Source of the DNA: Eleginops maclovinus
Lineage: Eukaryota; Chordata; Actinopteri; Perciformes; Eleginopidae
Length of the DNA stretch: 64,000 nucleotides
Direction: 5' to 3'
NCBI RefSeq assembly: GCF_036324505.1
Contig: NC_086355.1
Location: 21,752,518-21,816,517 of the forward strand
Shown: positions 39,424-49,052 of the stretch, piece by piece
Layout: each line of letters opens with the position of its first letter
How positions within the stretch are numbered: the first letter of the stretch is position 1
Notes under the pieces: model-generated
Databases searched by the model: none
What the model saw: the letters and a program-made list of their open reading frames with translations, nothing else
What the model was told of the DNA's origin: nothing
Translations under genes and position numbers: made by a program

Positions 39424-40052
39424 TTACATCATTCACTGGTTTTGTAAGAATGTCAGGTATTCCCAGTGTTTCGCGGCGAATATCAGAGTCATAAATTCCA
39501 TTGATTAGAACATCACGGATAATGTGGTCGGTATACATTCTTGCCACACTCGCATACTGCTGTGTAGGCGCATGTCTCCGCCTTTCCTCGCACTCTGGCA
39601 GTGAAGGCACGGAATGCTTCATCCCGATCCTGGTGAAACTGAAGCAGCTCGGTGCGCAGGACACATGTGGCTACTGGAATGACAGCTAGTGAACGCATGG
39701 CAGCGATCAGATCCACCAGGGGCCCAGAGGCGATGTTGGGATTAGCTTTCAACAGGCTGTCTCCAAGATCAGGCCCAGCGCACTGAAATAACTGGAAAGG
39801 GGCCTGGGCAGCCCCTATGCCTGAGCCAGTGCGAAAGACATCCCAACGACGAGTGAATACGTTCCATTCCTCTATCGTCACGCCAACGTCGACTTTAGGC
39901 CGATCAAGTTTCGGGCCATGTGCAGTTGGGACTTGGGCTGGCGGGTTCTGATGGACAAGTCCGTGATTCGTCAACAGAGCAATGGCGAGTGCTTCGGATA
40001 CATCTCAAGTTACGAAAGCGCAGCCAGGAACAGAACATCCAACAACAACCAT
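39404..40052 (-). pseudogene. gag: Broken gag region of the LTR retrotransposon
   Basis: The best start is an ATG at 40052-40050 in a CCATGG context, immediately after the presumed primer site. The first codons hold a CSVPGC motif. An in-frame TGA follows at codon 16 (40007-40005), and the same frame resumes and later shows NHGLVH, so a C-x4-C...H-x3-H zinc finger seems split by the stop. The frame is open to 39513 and contains the capsid-like segment EEWNVFTRRWDVFRTG and FRAFTARVRGKAETCAY. Near 39531-39541 the homologous text moves to the next frame (YTDHIIRDVLINGIYDSDIR) and ends in TGA at 39406-39404, where pol starts one frame further on. I read this as one stop and one or two indels in a gag reading of about 216 codons. 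A programmed event or an assembly error at the gag/pol junction cannot be excluded. Confidence 0.7.
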
Positions 40053-40062
40053 GGCTTCTTCA
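40053..40062 (-). promoter_or_regulatory. Presumed primer-binding site, self-priming type
   Basis: On the minus strand TGAAGAAGCC directly follows the 5' LTR. It is the exact complement of GGCTTCTTCA inside each LTR (40461-40452 and 34916-34907), and the complementarity extends one base into the LTR. No TGG-initial tRNA complement that I recognise sits at the LTR edge. Tf1, sushi and related elements prime reverse transcription with the 5' end of their own RNA folded onto such a site. The LTR terminus itself ends TTCTTCA, making a palindrome at the junction, which is an alternative explanation for part of the match. Confidence 0.5.
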
Positions 40063-40777
40063 TGAAGAATTACACTCCTCGATGTCAGATTGCTTATTTA
40101 GAATCGGAGGATGAAACCCTCTTTATTAGTCACATACATGCACACAGCAGAGCACACACAGTGAAATTGGTCCTCTGCATTTAACCCATCCTAGTACTAG
40201 GAGCAGTGGGCAGCTATTGTGCGGCGCCCGGGGAGCAAAGGGGAGGGGGGATTGGAGGTGTCCGGTGCCTTGCTCAAGGGCACCACAGCAGGGCCTAGGA
40301 GGTGAACTGGGACCTCTCCAAGTAGCCGTCCACTTTCCATATTTCAAATCTGTTCGGGGACTTGAACCGGCGACCCTACGATTCCCAGTCCAAGCCCCTA
40401 CTTACTGAGCCACTGCTGGACAACTGGGCTGGGCCTATTTAATGACAAAGATGAAGAAGCCCTGCAGCAATTCACAAAATAACAATATGAGCTACAATCA
40501 GTAATTCCTTCATGCACATGTCTAACACAAATATCAGCAAGAACTTAATAATGATGATATAAGATGACATAAATGATAATGATAACCAAATAAGATAAAG
40601 GACTTACATGAATTATGTTAGCATGCTTAAAATCCAAACTCTGTAACAGGAACGTCTGTATTGCTTACTGTTTAACTTCTGTAACCGGAACGTCTATGAT
40701 ACTTACAACAATATGGCCGACTCCTAACTGAGTATTAATAATATACTACCCCCTAGTGGCCAGTGGTAAACTCTGCA
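40063..40777 (-). repeat. 5' LTR, interrupted by a SINE
   Basis: The sequence is the same 374 bp as the 3' LTR plus a 335-bp SINE and a 6-bp duplicated target (TATTTA at 40095-40100 and 40436-40441). By eye there is no base difference from the other LTR outside the insert. The insert lies between the presumed start site and the gag ATG, so it lengthens the leader from about 68 to about 409 nt. Confidence 0.95.
40101..40435 (-). mobile_element. tRNA-derived SINE inserted in the 5' LTR
   Basis: Read on the minus strand, the head has AGTGGCTCAGTAAGTAGG (A box-like) and GGTTCAAGTCC, a perfect B-box consensus, about 36 nt further on. The body has CTTGAGCAAGGCACC. The tail has GTGACTAATAAAGAGGG with an AATAAA hexamer at 40127-40122. 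The 6-bp direct repeats TATTTA flank it exactly, and the uninterrupted allele is preserved in the other LTR, which proves both boundaries and polarity. Since only one LTR carries it, it inserted after the retrotransposon. The intact B box and clean ends suggest a recently active SINE family. Confidence 0.9.
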
Positions 40778-41287
40778 CATACATTAAACGTGAAATAATA
40801 TTTAACATAGATGATTAAACGCTAACACTTACAAGAACACCTTTGGTTCGCCTATCTATCCAATCAATGATGTTTCTGCTGTGTGTACTGTGCTGGCTGA
40901 ATGAATGCAGTGAATACCATGAAAGCATCGCGTACTAGGCTACTAGCTACGTGTAGCTGGCAGCTGCATCTGGCCAGGGTTGCTCTCCCGAAGAGAAATA
41001 TTCTACCGTGCAGCTTTCCACCAATCAGATGACCAGAAAGACGGGCCTTCTTGGCACTTGTTCTGGCTGGCTTTAGCCTGTGCGAGTACGGTGCGCAACT
41101 ACACGTGTCGTTTGGTCAGCATTTTAGTTTTTGTTTTTGTTTCCCCCTTTATTCCAATTTCGGATATTTCAGTCAGTGAACAGTGAAAACCGGGGACATT
41201 ACCGGGGACAGCAGCAGCCGGGGACAGGTCACTGAAAATGGGGACTGTCCACGGAAATCGGGGACGTCTGGTAACCCTACCCTACAG

Positions 41288-44200
41288 TAAATATATGGCT
41301 TCAACCAAGAGCCAGTTAGCCTAGCTTAGCATAAAGACTACAAATAGCTACTTTGTTTGTTCAAAAATCAAAAATAAACAATTTCTACAAGTCTTTATGA
41401 CTTTTTACGGGTCATCGTGCCCGCAACAACTCCTGCAGTGTAATACTTGTTTAAAAAAGAAACAACATGTCTTGTTAGGGTTCAGGAAAAGTTGTCATTT
41501 TAAGTTTAAATAAGTAGCCTATGCAAACTGCCTTTTGTCTGTTTTTGTGTGCGTTTATCATTGTATTATAATTGCATTTGGCATCATTTTTGGTAAGGGT
41601 GCATAATATTGGATTTTGTTTCCCAATATCCTTTCTACCTACATGCTAAATAAACGTTTTAGGCTTATGACATATGCAAATTAAGAAAACTACTTCAACC
41701 TAGGTGTGCCTACTGTATGTAAAACATGCCACTTTCTAACAAGGAGATTCACATCCTTAGTAATTAAAAAGGTATTTAGTCTATTGCCAAATAAAGCTTC
41801 TACACACCTATGTTTGTTTTGAGCTATTTGAGTCACTTATGCCCCAAGGGTTGTTTTTTCTCTTGCAGTCTATTTAAAGCAGCCTCTTAAGTCTCTCAGG
41901 CTTTATGACAATAGGCATAAAGAGCTAGATTAACATGTCTATTTTGTTGGTTCTATATTTTTGTACTCAAGATATGCCATAAAGAATGTGCTCTGGTGTA
42001 GAAGAAAACATGTGTTCAATGCCCAGTGCTGCAAAGTTCACCCGGATCTTCCGAGTTCACGGCTCAGCCCTACAGTATATGCTTAACCTTATGTGCACTG
42101 TAAATACATCACATTTTCCTCTCACATTTGGACCACAGTGGAATGACTTTTTATAGCAGAAGAAGGGATGAACTCCAAAATTCCTGTGTGGTGAAGTTTG
42201 AGAGACAGCGTGCACTGATTGTTGGACAGCTTTTCAGCTTGATCCAAATGGGGCCGTGATCCCGGGGCCCCTCATCTGACAGCTTTCTCATCTATCATTC
42301 ACGCATGCTCTAAAAGTAAACTTTTAACTCTTAATCTTGCTGGTCTTTATGAAGAAACATGTTTGTTTTGCTTTTTTTGGGCACCTCGTCATGGCTAATA
42401 GTGAAGCTGCAGATCTACGAGTGATGGAAGGCGGTGCTGGATCTACTCAGCTGTATTATTGTTCTCCTAAAGCTTACAGATTAAGTGGGAGGGCCCTGCC
42501 TTTAGTTTCGGGTACTTACAGCAATGGAAATTAACTCAACCTACACATCTGACACAAAACATTATCTTTGTCTACCGTGATATAAAGTTGATTCTAAATG
42601 TCTTTACAACATAAACGAGATTTTCATCATAAATTCTGACCAAATAACGTCTCTGCATGAAATAAAATAAATGGGACCTTTTTCCCCTTTACTGATTACC
42701 TCATGCTTCAGAGATGTCTGCCGTCATTATGGGAGCTCCCCTTTCAGACGAGGAAATCCCTACAGGTTTCTGATCAGGACTTGCCAGGTTTCGATAAAGG
42801 AGGTTTCATCCCCACCCCAAGTCTCCATAGAGATGGAACTGACTAATAAAAATAGCTTGGCTGCTCTGTTTACCCTCTGTTGAGTGGAATGTTACTTTAC
42901 TGTTTTCCCTCTCTCCATCTCTCATTCAGTCTCTTTGTTAAGGCCATGGATGTGACTGGACTCCTTTTTTTATTGAATTTTATGTAGAGATGTGTTGGTA
43001 CTATTTGCAACGACGGCCTTGGTTATTGGTCAATATCGAGGACTATCAATACCCAAAAAATGTAAAGATGATTGCCTTCATATTTGTGTACATTATTGTT
43101 TTTGGACATCTGTTTACTACCTATTGTGTATGTGTATTGTAATGCCTCTGATATGATTGATTTTATTGTAGTATGGCCGGGCTTAGGTTAAACTGTTTGT
43201 AATTCATACAGAGAATGACTCCCATTTGTTGATTACTTACTTTAATAGTCAGCCATAATGGAAAAAAATAAATAATTAAACATTAAACAGGAAATCATTT
43301 AATAAATAACATATCTAGGAAGGATTTTCAATGACTTTAATAAATTGCTAAATAAAAGTCACAATTTATGAGAAAAAGGTGACATGGCTAACTGATCAGC
43401 TTCTTCATTAGCTCATGATTTGTAGCTAACAAGTTAACACATGCACAGTACCGAAGGGTGGAAGGGTGTACCAGTTGGATGGCGAGTAATACATTATTTT
43501 GTTGTTCCTGTTTAAACAATAAAATATGTTAACATGTTATTGGACCTTTACACAACTATTATACTCGTCAATATCCATTCAGCATTTTAGATTTTTTTCG
43601 AAGGCCATTTGAATACCAGAATCGGAACGTAAATGTCATTTTTTTCTAAAAATAATATTTTTAAAGTCAATGTTGACATGTTAGAAACCTTTTCTCTGAA
43701 AGTTTCGTAATGATCTGCCTTCATTTACCTTATGTTTATGTACAGTTTGTGTTCACATAACAAAGGGCTGAAGCAGTAAGGAACTCAAAGCCAGATGGAT
43801 GCCCCAAGTGTCCGTCTATGCTTTCAAAGTGAATGGGCCATAAATGTCATGATAGATCCACAAACCTCAGGTTGAAGAGGCAACTAATAGCTGATGGGTG
43901 ACATTCATGGGGGTGCGTAATCTTTTTCCTCTGGTAAAATGTTAAATAAAGGAAAGATGGCTTTTCCGTCTATTATCACACAATAAAATATGTATGGTGA
44001 CAGATGAATATCCCTAACATCATGACTCATAGGTACACAGAGATTGGCATAACAGCTTGACATTGACCTTTCAAACATACATTATTTTAAATATACTAAT
44101 ACAATACTAAAAATGGGTAGATTGTGACAACATCCATTAAATTAAATTAATTTGAAACGATTCCTGATGTTCAAGTTGAAGCTAACATTTTTAGGAATCT

Positions 44201-44603
44201 ATGGGCATTGAAATTTCACTCCAAACTCCCTTCATTCTTGGCAATCGTTTGTTACTTCTTGACAATAGGAAAGTGAATAAGTGAGTGGGTCTTATAGTAT
44301 ATCCAACATCAAGCAGCTAGTTGACTGACATCAAGGAGGAAAACAACATACTTGACACCGGCCTTGGTTATGCTCCCGAGATGATGCTCAACAGCTGTCA
44401 AGGGGTCAAAAGGCAGTAGAACCCTAAAGGAGAACCAAATTGAAGGACGTAAAAACAACAGAAAGATAAAAGCTGGTACAAAAAACACAAAATTGAAGGA
44501 GTGGGCCATTCCAAACGAAGAACAAACAGGGATGGAATGAAGAAATACAGTCATTAAATCTACAGGGAACACACATAATAATCCTTGGAGGAAAACCAGC
44601 AAT
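41288..44603. other. No gene recognised
   Basis: AT-rich sequence with no domain or named repeat. The 65- to 72-codon frames near 42337-42883 show no recognisable similarity. Confidence 0.45.
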
Positions 44604-45478
44604 GCATCCTGTACATAGGTGAGACAGAGGTGGACAGGGTGAAAACATTTAAATTTCTCGAAATCCACATCAGCGAGGATCTCACCTGGTCTCACCATAC
44701 ACAACAGAACATCAAAATATCCCAGCAGTGACTGTACTTCCTAGGGAGGCTGAGAAAATGTGGTATGCCATCCAACATTCTCAGCAACTTCTACAGATGC
44801 ACAGTTGAGAGCGTCCTTACCAGTTCCATCACAGTCTGGTATGGAAACTGCACTGCTCAGGACAGGAAGGCACTCCAGCGTGTGATAAAAACTGCACAGT
44901 ACATCTCAGGAGCAGCCTTCCTCTCACTTCAGGACATTTACACCACCAGGGTCACCAGGAGAGCACTAAACATCATCAGGGACAGTACACACCCCCAGCA
45001 CAGATTCTTTACTCTCCTGCCATCAGGAAATCCAGGACCATAAGACTGACAAACAGTATCTACTCACAGGCCATCAGGCTTGTGAACATGCCATCCCCCC
45101 AAGCACGCACACACGCGCACACACACCACACACACACACACACACACATATTGAACAGTGAGTGCCACACAGACACTAACACTCACCATTTGCACTAGCT
45201 ACAATGCATAGTGCACTTTGCCGTCTGCCGTATTTGGTACACTGTGAAACATGTGCAATAAAACTATTTCAGTATCTTTTAAACTGCTGCTACTAAATAC
45301 TTTGTTAGTTTAGTTTTGAATTTTATCTTTTGGCTGTTTATATTTTAATTGTTATATATATTATTTTGTTTTGTTTTGTTTTTTATGCGTAGGGGTGGAC
45401 TAGCAAAGTCAGATTTTCATTGTACAGTCTAACTGTGTTTTACTGTGCATATGACAATAAATATCTTGAATCTTGTAC
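44604..45478 (+). mobile_element. 5'-truncated CR1/L2-type (Rex1-like) LINE C-terminus
   Basis: The plus strand encodes EVDRVKTFKFLEIHISEDLT, then after a stop FLGRLRKCGMPSNILSNFYR and CTVESVLTSSITVWYGNCTA. These are clear relatives of the segment at 17952-18494. The first frame is broken by a TGA near 44730, and the last block (RTIRLTNSIYSQAIRLVN) is in another frame after 45035. A (CA)n tract at 45116-45148 lies in the tail. The end reads atgacaataaatatcttgaa, the typical 3' tail. It starts later in the protein than the minus-strand copy. Dead copy. Confidence 0.85.
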
Positions 45479-45482
45479 AAGA

Positions 45483-45800
45483 AACGGTGACATCACGTTG
45501 ACAAGCAGAACCACACCACTGAAACATTGATGATGAACCAACAAAGAACACCTGGGAAGACAGGCATTTATACATACTGAAACTAATCACATTAACAAGA
45601 CACAGCAGGAGAGGGCAGGCAAACACACAAGGGTGGCATGGTGATTACACACAGGTGGATAGATTCAGCGCGGGGCAATCACAAATAACAGGATAACAGG
45701 ATAACAAAAGACAGGAAGTAAAACCAGACAAGACACAAGGAGAGAGTTCTTACAAAATAAAACAGGGAAACAGAAAATACAAAAACCAAGATCATGACAC
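45483..45800 (+). repeat. Dispersed fish repeat of undetermined class
   Basis: The text has a atttatacatactgaaact-type block, aatcacattaacaagacaca, an acaggaagtaaaaccagaca block and ends near gatcatgacacc. Similar phrases (cttaaatacatacaaaacta, atcacaaggataagacat) recur at 50395-50530. I recognise the order as a common fish transposon flank or UTR but cannot name the family. No coding capacity. Confidence 0.4.
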
Positions 45801-48289
45801 CTGGACAGCTGTAGACACATAGTAGATCTGCTTTGTGCCACTATCTGGAGTGTGCTTGGAGGACGTATTGGGTAGTGGATTTCTATGCAACCACTTGTAG
45901 AATACCCATGGATTGGGGTTAATTATATTTCAAAGTGACGTCAAACACTCTATGTAATTTATTGAAATGAAAATGTACTTTCAGGCCGCTTAACACTGAT
46001 GTTTCACTGCTCAACATAACGCTATCACATGCTAACTGAAATTTAAGTGTCATGTGTGAGGATGAAAAAAGTCTATTAGATTGAAACCATTTTAATAGGG
46101 TGAGCTAATTTGTATGCCATTACTTCATTCAGGGTTCATTTGTGGTACATTTGCCCACACCCCATGGCTATTTACTGTGTCAATGTTGGAGGCATAGCGA
46201 AATGCTAAGAAACACCCATAATCAAGCTGCTCATATACTAACAATTACTTGTTCATCTGTTTGACTGATTCATCACTTGTCAGTGGGTGATGTTGTGGCT
46301 ACAACTAACAATACCGATCATCATAAACTCCCTGCAGGTTCTTTCCCAGGTAGCATGCATCAACTGCCCTGCCTGGCAGAACAGTGTGCTTTAGCACTGT
46401 CAGCACTGATGGATTATTAGGTCATTATTTTCACATAACAGAAAAATGTATCATAGCAACAACTGAATATGTCTTATTGAAATATGGTCTTTGATGAAAC
46501 ATGATGATAAAAAATATTTACGTAAAATATAGATATTATACATTTTTGGCCATTTGAACCCTTTATTAATTTCAAAGCCTGTGCTTCCAGCTATTTGGAC
46601 ACAATATGAAGGCTCATGCATACAAAACAAGTTTGTGTTGATAATTTACCTATCATCTTTGGTTGAAGAATATATTAAATATAAATATGAATGATACTGG
46701 AGTGGAAAAACCTCCACATGACAAAAACCTCCACATGGCAACAAGTCTTTTTTCTTACTGCAGACTTTTTTATTCTTGATTTCAGCAAAAACACAGGTGT
46801 TGTTAATAATATTAACAAAGGCTCTGTTGTGTTTAAGTGTCCCAGTAAGCCACTTGTGCTTTTCCCGCAATGTCGAAATCTATGTCTTAAACGATATATG
46901 GATTTTAGTTTCACCAAATGACCTGGTAGGAGCCAAAAAAATATGTGGAATTGTGCTGTGATTCAACACAAAGGTTAGCTGCTCTGCACCTGTCTCCTGT
47001 CTTCACTGCCAGCAAAGCTATAGATTTTGAGCTTTTCTAAATCAAATTCATTGGAAACAATGGTGGACATAAAAGCCAGAAACTTTAAGTGGTATGGTGT
47101 TAACCTTGGATATTATTATAAGGCATTAATTCAAAGAACCAGTGTCAAATATTCAGTAGTGTCTGAAGAGGTCCGTGTACTTGGGTTCAAGAGGCTTAGT
47201 TTGCATCTACATATTCAAGTAGTTACGAGAGATACTGTATCTACACATTTTAGGGACCTCTGAAAATATCCATATTGATATCTTGGTCCAGTAAAATCCA
47301 GTGTTATTAATGTTTACTTCAAAATGAATGTGTATAGTCCAATGAAAAAGCCATATAAAAGTCATATTGATCTGCAGGCCCAGTTCAAGACCAAAATACC
47401 TTGGGTCGCATCTGAGATTATATGGGATGCATCAGTAGTAGGCTTACATTAGCTACAGTGGCGCGCAACTTATGGCAAAGAAAAGCACACAATCTTCAAA
47501 ACTGTACTGATAAAACAAATCAAGGCAAAGATTATTTGAACCAGCTCGCGGTTCGAAATGGCAAATATTGAAAGGCAACAGTATTGTTAAAACCATGTAC
47601 ATCGTCTCCTTGGTCCCATACACTCAGGGAAGAGAATATTTACTGTGCTTGAAAACCGGTATCACATCATGATGTGAAGATGTGCTTTGGGTTGTGTAGA
47701 ACATTTCAGCTGCATCATTAGCTCGTTGGCTTAGAAAATGCACAATGTCAACCCTAACATATGTGTATGTATCAGATTTGACCTTGTTCAAGAAATTGCA
47801 ATATTTGTTAGGCAAACTTGAATGACGCAGCTTATTCTTACATCTGATCCACACCATTGTAATCGAATAGCCTGACAACTTGACAGCGCCCAATATTGTT
47901 CTATTTTCCTGCAAGGCATGCCAAAAAACAAACGTTTGACTACAATCCAATCAGTCGTTCAAAGTGGGCGAGCCAAGAACCTGTCTGCGCTGGAACAACA
48001 GTCTTTCTTTAGGAGTGCAGGACCTTGTCATACTGTTAACATGCTGTGTCTCTCGCTTGCTAAGTCGGGTTTTCAGCACACTGCAACTGTGCTCTCTTCT
48101 AGACCAAACATTTTGTGTCTGAAATTAAAACGTTGTCTTGAGTTGTTATTGTAAGTGCATTCCTTTGCTTTTTTTGTGCTTTTATCTGTTCAATTCTTGC
48201 ACATTTCATTAGAGTTCTGCCTTTGACTATTGTTATCTCAAAAGAAACGCTGCTACACTAACTTATTGCTCTTGTAATTTGAATATTAT
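45801..48289. other. No gene recognised
   Basis: AT-rich sequence. A small duplication of aaaacctccacatg.caa lies at 46707-46743. The short frames at 46646-46961 are produced by overlapping strands and lack any domain. Confidence 0.45.
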
Positions 48290-49052
48290 GTTGGCCGACA
48301 GGTACAAAAGTGTTACAATGGCCCAAACACATTTCCATTAGGAGAAACGCACTGCGGTTTAAAAAATTGAAAATATAGAAAGACAAATGTACCAAATGCC
48401 AAAGGAAAAAAGATCTTCAGCAACTTGACAACACGTGCATCATTTAGAAAAAAAGTCATCAAAAATCTGTTAAAAAAAAAAAAAAGAAAAAAGTCATCAG
48501 CTTGACGTGCGCAGGGTTTACTAAAAGCGCTCCATAAACAAAGCGCAGCAAAAAATACTTTTTGACTTTCAGGGATTATGAATTGTCAACTGTCACTGGA
48601 AATTAACCCAAAATGTAAGGTTTATAGGCTTAATTTAACAATGTGATCACATTAATGACTACTGCAGATCTGCTGTTAGCTAGCTAGCTAGCCTAGTCAC
48701 TTCAAATATACTGCCAAAACCAAACACTTACGTAACAGACTAACTCTGCCAACAGTGACAGTTGGCCAATTTATAATCCGCGAATGTCAACAAGCAATCC
48801 GGTCCAAGTTGTGTCCATCAATTTTATGTATCCCCTGGCTATCGTTTTTTTGGAGCTTCTTGCAGCGTTTTGCATATGCAGCACTTTTCATAAATGCTGT
48901 GCGTGTGTCGTCAAGTTGGTGAAGATGTTTCTTCATAGGTGTTTAGGCACACATTTGTGTTTTTATATTTGCATAGTCTTTGAAACTGCAGTGCGTTTGT
49001 ACTGATGGAAATGTTTTGGGCAGTTGTAGCGCGCTCACACCTGTCGGCCACA
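48290..49052. mobile_element. 763-bp element with long terminal inverted repeats
   Basis: The left arm begins GTTGGCCGACAGGT and continues with ggcccaaacacatttccatt, a gagaaacgcactgcggttt block and, further in, atcttcagcaacttgacaac. The reverse complement of the right arm shows the same order: gtggccgacaggtg, gcccaaaacatttccatc, aaacgcactgcagtttc and atcttcaccaacttgacgac. The inverted similarity extends roughly 170 bp per arm. The centre contains an A-rich run (48472-48491) and no ORF. This is a fold-back or MITE-like DNA transposon. A shorter relative is at 62663. Confidence 0.75.

Larger units (their letters stand above)
34859..40777 (-). mobile_element. Ty3/gypsy-type LTR retrotransposon, near-complete
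   Basis: Two 374-bp LTRs (the right one enlarged by a SINE) bound an internal region with gag-like and pol-like frames on the minus strand. The ends are TG...CA, and an exact 5-bp duplication CATAC lies at 34854-34858 and 40778-40782. The order protease, RT, RNase H, integrase defines the Ty3/gypsy type. The LTRs appear identical by eye over their shared 374 bp, and pol is fully open, so the insertion is recent. Gag is damaged, so this copy would need help in trans. The polyprotein ends without a visible chromodomain. RT carries CVDD instead of YVDD or FADD, which I associate with a K02A2.6-like lineage found in fish and invertebrates. Confidence 0.93.
34184..41279. mobile_element. hAT-like DNA element, split by the LTR retrotransposon
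   Basis: The left terminus TAAGGTGACCAGA and the reverse complement of the right terminus, TAGGGTTACCAGA, are near-perfect inverted repeats (11/13, continuing more weakly). They are flanked by an exact 8-bp direct repeat CCCTACAG at 34176-34183 and 41280-41287. An 8-bp duplication and TA(G)GG ends fit hAT. Without the retrotransposon the element is about 1.17 kb (34184-34858 plus 40783-41279, counting one CATAC) and has no transposase frame, so it is non-autonomous. Its right end carries several CCGGGGACA-like subterminal repeats (41190-41265), and one occurs near the left end, possibly transposase-binding sites. Confidence 0.75.

Noticed and set aside
40030..40052. A tRNA primer site beginning TGG about 11 nt inside the leader
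   Set aside because: The TGGTTGTTGTTGG text overlaps the gag ATG and does not match a tRNA 3' end that I know. It remains the alternative to self-priming until searched.
40360..40425. A tRNA gene at the A/B-box sequence
   Set aside because: The B box is perfect, but no cloverleaf or acceptor stem can be drawn, and the head is fused to a SINE body flanked by target duplications.
44309..44704. A 131-codon hydrophobic minus-strand ORF
   Set aside because: It runs antisense into the start of the plus-strand LINE and has no recognised transmembrane protein similarity or exon signals.
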